DNA of 64,000 bases from the NCBI GenBank assembly GCA_002007465.1, contig LNAC01000109.1:2262105-2326104 (forward strand), given 5' to 3'. Both the position numbers and the translations under genes were made by a program. Origin of the DNA: Ailurus styani (lineage: Eukaryota > Chordata > Mammalia > Carnivora > Ailuridae). Shown in pieces: positions 41,111 through 52,012 of this stretch. The notes under the pieces were generated by a model. The model was given only the letters and a program-made list of their open reading frames with translations. It did not search any database and had not been told where the DNA came from. The stretch's first letter is position 1; every line of letters starts with the position of its first letter.

Positions 41111-42960
41111 CGGCAAAGCCATCCTCCCGCCGCCAGGCGGGTACCTGAGGCCGTCTGTCTCCGCACCCCTTCTCCGGCCGTCATTCACCACGCCCCCCCC
41201 CACCCCCAGGCGCAGGCGCTCCCACTCCAGGCGTTTACAGTTTGCAGGGCTATTTCACATTCCTCCCTTGGATTCGCTCAACAATCTCCCGTGTTTGGCC
41301 GGGCGCCAGGAGCTTCTGCCCTGTTGCTAACTCGGACGAGTCATTTACCTCCCCAAGACTCAGTGTTCTCTTCTGTAAAATGGGGCGATAACGCACACCC
41401 TGAGGATTCGAGCTAGTGAATGCTGAGTGTCTTACACGTAGCCACTGAATACCTAGTGTGAGTGATTGTTCTATTAGAGATGGGGGAAACAGATGCACAC
41501 AGATGATGTCATCTCCCTAAAGTCACATTACAGGTAAATGATAGGCAGGCTCAGTTCTTCCTGTCTGTGCAGTGTGCACAGAGCACATGGTGCCTCTCAG
41601 AGCCGGGCAATGGGTATGGTCTCTGCCCTCAGAGAGCTCGCTGACGGAGGCAGAGTCACATTTTCAGCTTCCTTTAGTACAAGGGAGAATGGCAGGTGTC
41701 ACCACATGATGTTTTCCTTTGGGATTCCCACGGGATACCAGAAGATGTTATGTACCTTACCTTCAAGAATAGACTGGGCCAGTGCTATGGCCAGGAGACA
41801 CACACTCAGAGATGAAGCCACTTGTCTAAAATCAAGCAGTGGTGACTGAGCTTGTTCCAACTTACTGAGTTGGCACTGAGAAAGCACAGAGGTGGGACCA
41901 GGACAGTCAGAAAGCCTCACCGGGGTGGGGGTGGGAGTTGACACCAGAAGAGGTGATATTCGAGCTGGGTTTTGAGGGATGAATAGGAGTTCTGAAGCTG
42001 AAGAGAAAAATAATGAACCCAGAGAGAAGTTCATCAGCCAAGGACTCTCCCAATCCAGCCAGAGCACACTGGGCACGGTAGAGATATGTGAGAAGCAGAG
42101 ACAAAACTGCTCTCCATTGGAGAGGTGCCCGATGGAGCCGAACAGGACAGGCTTGTTGACACACTGTGGCTACAATTTTCCTTCCACATTTTTATAACCG
42201 AAATTTGGTTTTCCCCTTCAAGACTCATCTGGAAGACCACCACCTCCAGGAAGCCCTCTCTCCCTCTCCAGGCTGGATTGTGTGCCCCTCTCTTCTCAGC
42301 TCCTACAGTCCCTGCTGTCCTTCCACCCTGGTCCTGACCACTAGCAAGAACACCTCTGCTTTTCCCAATTTCCTGGCTATGATCTCTCTGATTCTGCTCT
42401 GCCTCCTCAGGACCCACCATTTCCACTAAGCTTCCAGAGTTCTCCTAGACACTCCCCCCTACCTGGCCCTGCTTTGGCCCCTTCCTACTTCAGAACTTCT
42501 TCACTCTGTGAGGCGCTGGTTAGATCTGACGGGAGATGCTTGCCTCAGCTTGTCCCCTCTTTCTTGCCACTCCCTCCTTGCTCAGTGGACCCTCTGTTGA
42601 ATGGCCCACAGCAACATATCCCGTAAACCTTCCCTACATGCAGACCCTTGCACCCACTCCTGCCCTCTCAGGACATGACTCTGCTCCCCATCCCATGGAG
42701 AAGCATCCACCAACTTTCTGCCTCACCTCTTTGGGTTTTTTTCTGCATCTGCCCTGGAGTTCTTCCTCCCCCGACGCATCCAGGAAGAGAAGCCCCCCTT
42801 GTTCCAAAGCCCACCCAGGTACCTTTGCTATGGGTCTCACCTTCATCTGTCTCCCCCAAGATGCCTTGACCCAATCTAGCAGATTTGTCTCTCTTCCTCC
42901 CTCTGGCTCTTCCACCTTTAACCTCTGCCTTTAAAATGCCACCTTCCTTTTACCACCACC
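41111..42960. other. Intergenic sequence with MIR and L2 remnants
   Basis: A MIR-like fragment lies at about 41325-41470 (CTCGGACGAGTCATTTACCTC, TGTAAAATGGGG). L2-like pieces occur at about 41600-42010 and 42220-42900 (CCAGGAAGCCCTCTCTCC and similar). No gene recognised. Confidence 0.5.
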
Positions 42961-42980
42961 CCCAATATTTTGAAATAATT

Positions 42981-43368
42981 TGTAATGGACTGAATACTTG
43001 TGTCCCCCTGCCCCCCCTGCAATTCATATGTCAAAGCCCTAACCCCCAGTGTGATGATATTTGAAGGTGGGCCTTTGGGAGGTGATTGGGTTTAGATGAG
43101 GTCATGAGATTGGTGTCCTATGATGGGATTAGTGTCCTAGTAAGAATGGGAGGAGAGACTGGAGTTCTTTCTCTCTCGATTGTGTGAGGACACACCAAGA
43201 AGGTGGCTCTCTACAAGCCAGGAAGAGGGCTCTCACCAGAAACCCCATCTGCTAGGACTTTGATCTTGGACTTCCCAGCCTCCAGAATTAAGAGAAAGAA
43301 AAGTCTCTTGTTTAAGCCCCTTGGTCTGTGGAATTTTGTTTAGGCAGCCCAAGCAGATTAAGACATCC
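42981..43368 (+). mobile_element. MLT1-like MaLR LTR
   Basis: Diagnostic order: CAATTCATATGTCAAAGCCC, GGTGGGCCTTTGGGAGGTGA, GATGAGGTCATGAGATTGG, GTGTGAGGACACACC, GACTTCCCAGCCTCCAGAA, TTTAAGCCCCTTGGTCTGTG, and an end at AGATTAAGACA. This is the MLT1A-type LTR pattern as I remember it. Confidence 0.75.
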
Positions 43369-43754
43369 CCTGTACCCTCACTGCCCATTTCCTCACCCTT
43401 CTCATTCCTGACTCCATCTGACTTCACTCCCCTCTCACCACTTTGAGGCACTGCTCAAAGCCAAGGTCATCAGCCACTTCCTTACGGCCAGGGCTACTCT
43501 TCTTCATGTTCTCCACCATTGGCCACCATCTCTTTCTTGACCACACTGCAGTCAGAGCCCAGACATTTTATCGCTGTCAGGCTGGTGAAAATTAAAAAGT
43601 CAGATAACATCAAATGTTGGTGAGGATGGGAAGCAACAGGAACGCTTATGCCCTGCGGGCGGGAGAGAGAATCGATTCTTCCCTCCAGAGAGTGGTCTGA
43701 CAAGCTCGCGCTTCAAAGGCACCCTCTATCATATCCCCCAGTTCTTCCCCTCTG

Positions 43755-44325
43755 CCCACAGCCTAAACCCTAGAAAACTGTGAATATGTTACTTTATGAA
43801 GCAAAAGGGACTCCTCTGTGTCAGGTAGTCCAATAGAAATATACCTGTTTTGTTCTTAAAAAAAAAAACAACAACAACGAGGCAAAAGGGACTTTGCAGA
43901 TGTGATTAAATTAATTAAGGGTCTCGAGATGAGTTGGGGGATCATCCAGGTGAGCTAATGTAATCACAAAGTTCCTTATTAAAGGGAGGCAGCAGCCTCC
44001 GAATCGGAAGAGTCGTGGCAGGGGAAGCAGAGGGCCAGAGTCAGAGAGAAACTGGAAGACACTGTGTTGCTGGTTTTGAAGATGAAGGAAGGAGCTTCAA
44101 GATAAAGAACAGAGGCAGCTTCTAGAAGCCAGAAAGGGAAAGGAAATGCATCCTCCCCTCCAGACTCTGGAGGGAGCGTGACCCTGCCGACACCTTGACT
44201 TCAGGCCGGTGTAACCAATTTTGAACTTCTGACGTCCAGCCCTGTAAGATAACAAATTTGCAGGGTTTTAAGGCACGAATTTGATAATTTATTATAGCAG
44301 TGATAGGAAACTAATACAAACTCAT
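43755..44325 (+). mobile_element. MaLR-like LTR inserted in the L1 fragment
   Basis: Recognisable phrases: GCAAAAGGGACTTTGCAGATG, TGATTAAATTAATTAAGG, TAATGTAATCACAAAGTTCC, CTGCCGACACCTTGACTTC, and an end at AGGAAACTAATACAA. These are typical of the MLT1 group; the subfamily is uncertain. Confidence 0.55.
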
Positions 44326-44704
44326 AGGAATTTTTGTCCCTTGGACTAGGAGACAAGAATGGGAACGCTCACAGTGGCTCTACTTGCCATGACAGAAAAC
44401 TGGAAACAACCCAAATGTCCAAGCCCCAGAGAATGGCAAAGGAACCAAGGGACCTTCATACAGTCTGTTCTCTGTACTAAACACCAACAGACATGAGCAA
44501 ATTGTAGCTACACCTGTCAATTTGGGTGAATCTCACAAAGAACGCTGAGCAAGAAGAGGCAGCCTCCGTGTAGTGTTGTTTATACAAAGTTTAGAAACAT
44601 GCAAAACTATATTTCCTATTTCTTGGAGATATGTACAAAGTAAAAGTGGGAACGAGAAATACCAAATTCAGGAGCATGGCTGTCTGGCAGAAGGAGGATG
44701 GAGG

Positions 44705-44902
44705 GGAAGAGCCTGGGTGGCTCAGTCGGTTAAGCGTCTGCCTTCAGCTCAGGTCATGATCCCAGGGTCCTGGGATAGAGCTCCACATTAAGCTCCCTGC
44801 TCACTGGGGAGTCTGCTTCTCCCTCTGCCCTTCCCCCTACTCATGCTCATTCTCTCTCTGTCTCTCTCTTAAATAAATAAAAAAATCTTTAACAAAGAAA
44901 AA
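44705..44902 (+). mobile_element. CAN SINE, plus orientation
   Basis: CCTGGGTGGCTCAGTCGG head, a CT-rich body and a tail. It is flanked by AGAAGGAGGATGGA duplications. Confidence 0.9.
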
Positions 44903-45049
44903 AGAAGGAGGATGGAATTAGAGAGGAGACCAAGGGAAGTTCAATAGCATTGAGAGACAGTTTAATTTCTTAAGCTAGTGGGGGTACATGGTATTATTTT
45001 TATATTTTCATTAAAGTCTGAAAACTTTCGTATAAAAATAATTTTTAGG

Positions 45050-45240
45050 GTCTGTGTTTAGACTTGGAGTCAGATAGACCTGGATCCCTTTCTGAGCTCT
45101 GCCACTTCTCGTGTGACCAAGAGTAAATGCCTTAATTCCTTCAGCCTCAATTATATTATCTGTAAAATGGGTAGTTGAAGGATGTGACATGATATGTGTC
45201 TTGTGTGATGCCCGACATCTAGTCAATGCTCCCAAAACAA
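45050..45240. repeat. MIR SINE
   Basis: Clear MIR text: GACTTGGAGTCAGATAGACC, GAGCTCTGCCACTTC, TGTGACC, TCTGTAAAATGGG. Confidence 0.75.
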
Positions 45241-45627
45241 CAGCTGGGATGTGTTTCCCTTTCTGGAAATGCTCCCTCGGTTTTAATTTATGGGATACTG
45301 TCAGGGACTTCCAGGGCTGACTATATGAAGGGAACCCTTCATCTTCATGGTCCCGCTCCCGGGTTTGGTGTTTAAATTCAGTATTCTCCAAGAGCCCAAA
45401 TGCTACCCTCTTTACGAAACAAGAACAAAACAAAACCAAACAAAAACAGCTCTATTGAGGTATAATTTACATGCCATACAATTCAACAATTTAAATTGTA
45501 CAATTCAGTGATTTGGGGTACATGAGGACAATTTTAGAATATTTCCATCACCCCAGAAAGAAACTCTGTACCCATTAGCAATCACTCCCCATTCCTGCCC
45601 CAATCGACATCACAACCCAAGCCAAAA

Positions 45628-45670
45628 TCAAGAGTCAGTCGTTCAGCCAACTGGGCCACCCAGGCACCCC
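45628..45670 (-). mobile_element. CAN SINE head fragment, minus orientation
   Basis: Only the tRNA-like head remains (GGGGTGCCTGGGTGGCCCAG on the minus strand). Confidence 0.75.
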
Positions 45671-45716
45671 TGGCTTCTCTCATTGAACATAATGTTTTCA
45701 AGATTCATTCACATTG

Positions 45717-45929
45717 GGGGCGCCTGGGTGACTCAAACAGTCAGGCAAAGCCGAAGCATCTTCGGCTCAGGTCATGATCCCAGGGTTCTGGGATCAGAGC
45801 CCCCATGTCTGGCTCCCCGCTCATCAGTGGGGGGTCTGATTCTCTCTCTCTAATCCTCCTTTGTGCTCTCTCTCACGCTCACTCTCTCTCTCTCTCTCAA
45901 ATGAATAAATGAAATCTTTTTTAAAAAAA
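45717..45929 (+). mobile_element. CAN SINE, plus orientation, rearranged head
   Basis: Flanked by perfect ATTCATTCACATTG duplications. The head after CCTGGGTGACTCAA is altered compared with other copies here. Confidence 0.9.
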
Positions 45930-46014
45930 TTCATTCACATTGTAGCATTTATTACTACACAAGTCCTTCTGAATGGGAGGATAAAATATACATAACATAA
46001 AATGTACCACTTTA

Positions 46015-46219
46015 GGGCACCTGGGTGGCTCAGTGGGTTAAAGCCTCTGCTTTCGGCCCAGGTCATGATCTCAGGGTCCCGGGATCGAGGCCCGCATCGG
46101 GCTCTCTGCTTGGCAGGGAGCCTGCTTCCCCCTCTCTCTCTGCCTGCCTCTCTGCCTCCTTGTGATCTCTCTCCCGCTGTGAAATAAATAAATAAAATCT
46201 TTAAAAAAAATAATAAATA
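46015..46219 (+). mobile_element. CAN SINE (young), plus orientation
   Basis: Near-consensus copy flanked by AAAATGTACCACTTTA on both sides. Confidence 0.94.
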
Positions 46220-46975
46220 ATAAAATGTACCACTTTAATCGTTTCTAAGTATACACCTTGTGACACTAAGCACATTCACGTTGCTCAGTGACCATCACGA
46301 CCATCCATCCCCAGAACTTGTTGATCTTCCCAAACTGAAACTCTGTATCCATTAAATACTAATTCCCCATTTCCCCTTCCTCCTGGCCCTTGATACTGGC
46401 CAGTCTCCTCTCTGTCTCGGTGATTCTGACTCCTCTAGGGAGCTCCTATCAGTGAAATCATACAATATTTGTCCTTTTGTGACTAGTTTATTTCACAGAG
46501 CATAAGATCTTCAAGATTCATCCATATTGTAGTGGGCGACGGGATTTTCATCCTTCTTAAGGCTAAATAATACTCCATTGTCTGTGTATACCATGATTTT
46601 GTTATCCGTCTATCATTGATGAACACTGGGACTGTTTGCACTTTTGGCTATTATGAATAATTCTCCTATGAACATTCACACACAAGTTTTTAGGTGACAT
46701 GTGTTTTTTTTCTCTTGGCTATATACCAGTGAGTGGATATATGATAACTTCATGTTGAACATTTTGAGGAAAGGCCAGACCATTTTCCAAAGCAGCCTCA
46801 CCATCCTTCACTTGTGCTAACAATGGATGAAGATTCCAATTCCTTCACCAACACTGTATTGTCTTTCTTATTATAACTATCCTAGTGGATATGAATTAGG
46901 ATCCTGTGATTTTGATTTGCATTTCTCTGATGACTAATGATGTTGAACATCTTTTCATGCACTGTTGATCTTTCT

Positions 46976-47087
46976 TTTAAAGTTTATTTATTTATTTAAG
47001 TAATCTCTGCACCCATCATGGGTCTCGAACTCACGACTCTGAGCTCAAGAGTCACACTTTCCACCGACTAAGCCAGCCAGGCACCCC
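46976..47087 (-). mobile_element. Short CAN SINE subtype lacking the CT-rich region, minus orientation
   Basis: On the minus strand it reads GGTGCCTGGCTGGCTTAG, then GAGTTCGAGACCCATGATGG (intact tRNA-type B box), GTGCAGAGATTACTTAAATA and the tail. The CT-rich stretch of the other copies is absent, indicating an older SINE subtype. Confidence 0.8.
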
Positions 47088-47144
47088 ACTCTTGGTCATT
47101 TTTATATCTTCTTTGGAGAAATGTCTATTCAAATCCTTTGCCCA

Positions 47145-47340
47145 GGGCGCCTGGGTGGCTCAGTGGGTTAAGCCTCTGCCTTGGGCTCAGGTCATGGTCT
47201 TGGAGTCTTGAGATCTAGCCCCAAGTTGGGCTCCCTGCTCGGCAGGGAGCCTGCTTCCTCCTCTCTCTCTGCCTGCCTCTCTGCCTGCTTGTGATCTCTC
47301 TCTCTCTCTGTCAAGTAAATAAATAAAATCTTAAAAAAAA
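47145..47340 (+). mobile_element. CAN SINE, plus orientation
   Basis: Flanked by AATCC(T/C)TTGCCCA duplications; complete body and tail. Confidence 0.93.
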
Positions 47341-47640
47341 TCCCTTGCCCACTTTTTAATTGGGTATTTGCCTTTTTATTGTTGAGTTGCAAGAGTTCTT
47401 TATCTATTCTGGAAACTAGTCCTTTATCAGATATACAGTTTCTACTTTTCTCCCATTCTGTGGGTTGTCTTTTCCCACTTTTGAGGATGTCCTTTGGAGC
47501 ACAAAAGTTGTTATTTTGATGACATCCAATGTAGCTATTTTTTTCTTTTGTTGCATGTGCTTTGGCATCATATTTAAGAAACCATTTCCTAATTCAAGAT
47601 CATGAAGATTTACCCTTTTTTTAAAAAAGATTTTATTATT

Positions 47641-47833
47641 TTTTAAAGATTTTATTTATTTATTTGACACAGAGAGAGAGATCACAAGTAGGTGGAGAGG
47701 CAGGCAGAGAGAGAGGAGGAAGCAGGCTCCCTGCCGAGCAGGGAGCCCAACTTGGGGCTAGATCTCAAGACCCCAAGACCATGACCTGAGCCGAAGGCAG
47801 AGGCTTTAACCCACTGAGCCAGCCAGGCACCCC
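47641..47833 (-). mobile_element. CAN SINE, minus orientation
   Basis: Reverse-complement copy from AAAGATTTTATTTATTTATT to GAGCCAGCCAGGCACCCC. Confidence 0.93.
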
Positions 47834-48064
47834 TATTTGTGGATTTATTAATGTGTAACGAATGCCAGTGAATCTACCACCCAATCCCAGAACTAGGACC
47901 TCACCAATACCTTACATCTGGGTGCTACTACCTTGCCTGCCCACACCCAGAGGAACCTAACTCCTGAATTTGGGATTTCTCACTCCCTTGTTTTTTTAAA
48001 AAAATATCTTTATTGAGGTGTAACTTCCGCACCATAAGCAGCACATATTTAAAGTGTACAATTC

Positions 48065-48257
48065 GGGGTGCATGGGTGGCACAATTGATTAAGCATCCAA
48101 CTCTTGGTTTCAGCTCAGGTCATGATCTCAGGGTCATGAGATTGAACCCAGAGTCAGGCTCATGCTCAGTATGGAGTCTGCTTTGGATTCTCTCTTCCTC
48201 TCCCTCTTCCCTCCTGCTCGTGCTCTCTCTCTCTCAAATAAATGAATTTAGAAAAAT
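48065..48257 (+). mobile_element. CAN SINE (old), plus orientation
   Basis: Diverged head GGTGCATGGGTGGCACAATT. It is flanked by AAAGTGTACAA duplications. Confidence 0.85.
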
Positions 48258-48378
48258 TTAAAGTGTACAACTTTAAATGGAGGTTTAGTGGATGTTTAAA
48301 AGGATGAGTTTGGGCTTGCGAAACCATCCTTAAAATCGAGGCAATGAACATATCCAACATCCTCAAAAGTTCATTTCC

Positions 48379-48581
48379 GGGTGCCTGGGTGACTCAGTGT
48401 GTTAAAGCCTCTGCTTTCGGCTCAGGTCATGATCTCAGGGTCCTGGGATCGAGGCCGCATTGGGCTCCGTGCTGAGCAGGGAGCCTGCTTCCTCCTCTCT
48501 CTCTGCCTGCCTCTCTGCCGACTTGTGATCTGATCTCTCTCTCTCTGTCAAATAAATAAATAAATCTTTAAAAAAAAAAAA
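48379..48581 (+). mobile_element. CAN SINE, plus orientation
   Basis: Flanked by AGTTCATTTCC duplications; complete body and tail. Confidence 0.93.
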
Positions 48582-49243
48582 AGTTCATTTCCCTCTTCCC
48601 TCAGCCCCATCCCCAGATAATGCCTGATCTACTCTCTGACACTACAGATTAGTCTGTATTTTCCAGAATCTTGCATCAATGGAATCATACGGTGTACACT
48701 ATTTTGTGGGTGTGTGGCTTCTTCCACTCATAATAGTTATTTTTATATTCTTCGATTCTGTTGCCTTTACCAACAGTTTGTTTCTTTTTATTGTACTTCG
48801 GCGTTTCACTGTGTGGACATACCACAATTTGTTTATCCCTTCTTCTGTTGATGGGCATTTGGGTTGTTTCCAGTTTGAGGGTTTTCCAAGTAAAGCTCTG
48901 AACATTTGTGTACAAGTCTGTGCACGGACATAGTCCTTTATTTCTCTTGGCTGAATACCAAGGAGTAAAATGATGGGGTCAGATGGTAGGTGCATGTGTT
49001 TAACGTTTTAAGAAAACTCCAGTTTTCCAAACTGTTTTAACCTCCATCCCCAAGAGCCGGGTGTGAGTTCCAGTCACTCCACATTCTTACCAAAGCTTTA
49101 TATGGTCCGTCTTTTTCATTTTATCCATTCTAACAAGCATGTGGTTCCTTTGTCTTGCCAAAATAGTATAGACCTGTGCATCTAAACAAGATGCTATTTG
49201 CAGGTGTTTTGAAAGTGAAGGCTCTGACTTCAGCCATCTCGTC

Positions 49244-49457
49244 TTTTTTTTTTTAGTTATTTTTTTAAAGATTTTATTTATTTATTTGACACAGAGAAGG
49301 AGAGAGATCACAAGTAGGCAAAGAGGCAGGCAGAGAGAGGAGGAAGCAGGCTCCCCGCTGAGCAGAGAGCCTGATGCGGGGCTCGATCCCAGGACCCTGA
49401 GATCATGACCTGAGCAGAAGGCAGAGGCTTTAACTTACTGAGCCACCCAGGCACCCC
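49244..49457 (-). mobile_element. CAN SINE, minus orientation
   Basis: Flanked by CAGCCATCTC(G/A)TCTTT duplications; complete reverse-complement body. Confidence 0.93.
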
Positions 49458-51600
49458 CAGCCATCTCATCTTTCTGCGGAGAGGGATGGCCTCCTGTATC
49501 AGGATCGCGTTCCCACCTGCACGGGGTGAGGCGCGCAGGAGGAAGCAGGGCAAGCTGAAGAAATGAGCAGCTGCCTCCAAGCCCCCACCTGTCCCGGAGG
49601 CACAGGCACTACCTGTCATCCTGAAGGCGACAGTCAGCTGGTTGTCACCCCTTAGTGTATCTTCCAACTCTGCCCAGTCTGTCAGTCTCTAGGGCACCCC
49701 CTTGTTTGGTTTGGGGGCTGTTAGCATCCTGCCAGGCAGTTAGGCTCAAACCAGGAGAGACTTTCTCAGGCCCGAATCTTCCATCTATCCCCATATCTTC
49801 TTCACGCAATTCTGATGACATTTACATGCATGCTATTTCACTTCTGGTCCCGCTCTGGGGCTGAATCCAGAGCTAAGGAGACCCAAGCCCTTTGGAGAAG
49901 CACCCGCAGAAATCACGGTGACAAACTGTCCCTTCTGCTCCACAACTCCTCGGTTCACCTCCCCCCAAGTCAGTCACATGTTCGATAGGGCCCAGCTCAG
50001 GCAGCCCTGCCCCTGGTGGGCTGAGGCACACACCCCCATGCAGCCCCTGCTTCCCTCTTGGGGCAACCTCCGCAAAGCCTCTGGTTCTGCCTTTGCTCAA
50101 CATTCTTCCATGGCTCCCTGTCCTCTCTCCACTGGTCTTCATTTCTTTGTCTGCATCTGTGTTCCTCCATGATTCTCTCCCTCTTTCTTTTTCCCGTTCT
50201 CGTACACAACCCAGACACCCTTTCCCACTCAAGCCAGATGCCTGACTATCCCCCAACCTTATGCTGCATTTCCACCCCTCCCCTGCTTTTGCCCAAGAGG
50301 TCACTCCACCTCAGATGCCCTTCCTCCCCATGCCTTGTCCTAAAGCTGTTGAAGAACTGATCCATCCTCCTTGGCCTAGCACATACCTCTGCCTCCAAAG
50401 GCAGAATCAATCCTTCCTTCCCGGCACTCTCTGATGCCAGCCGGACCTGTACCAGAGTCATTAAAGACTCTTCCATTCCCCCCTGTTAAACTAGAGGTCC
50501 TCTGAGGGACAGCATTTAGGTCATCTTTCCAGTCCCTGCCCCCCCCCCGCCCCAGCAAAGGATCTATCACACAGCAGGTGCAAAGCCAGGATGCTGGGGC
50601 TCAAACTCCAGCTCTGCCACCTACCACCTGTATGAACCTCCCTGTGCCTCTCTTTCCTCATCTGTAAAATGGGAAGAAAACACCCACCCCATCTGGTCCC
50701 TGAGGGGATTCAATGACTTAACCCACCCAAAGGGCTTAAGAAGTGTAGGCAGGACCCTGGCAAGTAGTCAATGCTTGGCAAACATTAGCTAGAAGTGGCA
50801 ATGATTTATCTAGTTGAAATGAGACCCCGCCCTCGCTTTACAGAATCTCCATATGAAAGGGGAGATCCGTTCTGTTGATCATCAGGAGACTTTCTTAAAT
50901 GAGGGGACTCCCACACCTCCCCAGCTTCCATCAAGGGAGGGGAGCCAGTCACCAGAATCCATCAAAGTCCTCTCCTTTCTTTCTTAGCGTCAGAAGAACC
51001 ATGGACATCTTCCTCCTCCAGGAAGCCTTCCAGTATTGGATTCCTTTGGGGAACTTCTTTCTTCTGCCTTTCTTGGATGTGAAGGTGCAAGACCACTGCC
51101 ATCCCCTTCACCCCGCTTCCCATCTTAGACTTGAGGAAACAGGCACAGAGAAGAGGCTTAGGAGTGGAGGAAAGAGGTCAGGAGGGAATGGTAACTCTGG
51201 AAGGGCAGAGGGTTGTGGAGGGGGAGGGCTCGTAAGGGTGGAGAAGGGTTTGTGTGTGCGCGGGAGAGGGTGGGGGACGGCTCAAGGAGGGGAAGAGAGC
51301 CCAGGGAAGGTAGGGGCTGCTCCTGAGGGTCCTGGGAAATCAAGGAGAGGGAGGGAGCGTAGAGGCAGAGCGGGCTCAGGATGGGGCCTGGGATGGAGCT
51401 GGCACCCTGAATGGCGTTCAGGGAGAAGGATGGGAGCTCAAATGGAGGGAGGGAGCTCGGGAACCAGAGGGGTGGGGCTCAGGGAGCTAGCTGCAATGTC
51501 CCAGCCTCTGCCTCTGCCTCTGCCCACCTAGGCCAGGGCCCCATACCTGTGCCTCCTCCCTTCTCAAACCCAGCCCCCGGTTTGGGAGCCGGGCACCAAG
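49458..51600. other. Intergenic sequence upstream of the candidate first exon
   Basis: No gene recognised. A MIR lies at about 50590-50790 (GCTCTGCCACCTACC, TCATCTGTAAAATGGG). An L2-like stretch lies at 50090-50480. Confidence 0.5.
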
Positions 51601-51615
51601 CCCCCGGGGAGAGGG

Positions 51616-51836
51616 GGGTTAAAGGTGAGCGGGCACGAGCAGGTCCCAGACGGGGATTGGCAGGCTCCTGGGCCGGCGGCCCGGGCCATGGCTGTCCCAC
51701 AGGCCGCCAGACGGGTGAGCGGCTGCCACCCACGTGCTAAGGAGAGAAGGAGGCACCGGATCAAGGGGCAAAGGACATCTCGAGCGGGCGGGGGCCGGGC
51801 AGTGCCCGCGTCCACACCCGCTGCTAAAAGCCGGGC
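51616..51836 (+). promoter_or_regulatory. Candidate promoter elements upstream of putative MLXIPL exon 1b
   Basis: GGGTTAAAGGTGA at 51616-51628 is close to an HNF4/PPAR DR1 site. CACGTG at 51731-51736 is a perfect E-box. TAAAAG at 51826-51831 is a weak TATA-like element. The motifs are seen directly; their roles are inferred from the liver/adipose, glucose-regulated nature of the presumed gene. A complete paired-E-box carbohydrate response element is not evident. Confidence 0.4.
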
Positions 51837-51839
51837 CCA

Positions 51840-52012
51840 GGGCGCAGGGCACAGAGCCCTCTGCCGCCAGCGCAGAGAAGACGCGGCCGCTGTCGGCGGC
51901 GGCCCCGGGAGCATCCCGCGTGCGCCCCGCGACCCCGGCCCCCGGACGCCGCCGAGGGGACCCTGTGGCGCTGCCTGGGACCCACCCCGCCTGCAGATCG
52001 CGCGGAATCCAG
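51840..52012 (+). other. Candidate non-coding first exon (MLXIPL/ChREBP exon 1b)
   Basis: A CpG-rich block in an otherwise AT-balanced, repeat-rich desert ends at GGAATCCAG followed by GTGAGGGG, a consensus splice donor on the plus strand. In human, MLXIPL lies beyond VPS37D in the opposite orientation to it, which here means plus strand to the right. MLXIPL has a known alternative first exon, 1b, upstream of exon 1a, giving ChREBP-beta. The last bases, CTGCAGATCGCGCGGAAT, closely resemble the exon 1b sequence I remember from mouse ChREBP-beta RT-PCR primers (recalled, not checked). Exon 1b is non-coding, matching the lack of a convincing start here. The 5' end is only a guess. Confidence 0.6.

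Larger units (their letters stand above)
43565..45030 (+). mobile_element. L1/HAL1-type LINE fragment, plus orientation, interrupted
   Basis: The left piece (43565-43720) has AAATGTTGGTGAGGATGGG. The right piece (about 44335-44690) has AACTGGAAACAACCCAAATG. Both are 3'-region L1 phrases in sense. An LTR (43755-44325) and a CAN SINE (44705-44902) sit inside. Confidence 0.55.
45430..45960 (-). mobile_element. L1 3'-end fragment, minus orientation, with two SINE pieces
   Basis: CTATTGAGGTATAATTTAC and GTACAATTCAGTGATTTGGG are the antisense of a mammalian L1 3' end. It is split by a SINE fragment at 45628-45670 and a CAN SINE at 45717-45929. Confidence 0.65.
45965..47625 (-). mobile_element. L1 fragment, minus orientation, riddled with SINEs
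   Basis: A long, familiar L1 3'-region in antisense: ATAAAATGTACCACTTTAA, GGCTAAATAATACTCCATTG, TTTGATTTGCATTTCTCTGA, GTTGAGTTGCAAGAGTTC, CTCCCATTCTGTGGGTTGTC. SINEs interrupt it at 46015-46219, 46976-47087 and 47145-47340. Confidence 0.75.
47995..49170 (-). mobile_element. L1 3'-region fragment, minus orientation, with two SINEs
   Basis: TATTGAGGTGTAACTTCCGC, ATTTGGGTTGTTTCCAGTTTG and AATGGAATCATACGGTGTAC are antisense L1 phrases. CAN SINEs lie at 48065-48257 and 48379-48581. Confidence 0.7.

Noticed and set aside
39471..41330. 619-codon open frame on the plus strand
   Set aside because: Most of it crosses the N run, and the rest is the ten-codon-period tandem array plus GC-rich promoter. 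It overlaps VPS37D intron 1 and its promoter in antisense and resembles no protein.
50899..51531. 210-codon plus-strand frame before the candidate exon 1b
   Set aside because: The translation is low-complexity Gly/Arg/Ser from purine-rich DNA with no recognisable domain; more likely chance.
51731..51747. Full carbohydrate response element (two E-boxes 5 bp apart)
   Set aside because: Only one perfect CACGTG is present; the second half-site at the required spacing (GAGAGA) does not fit.
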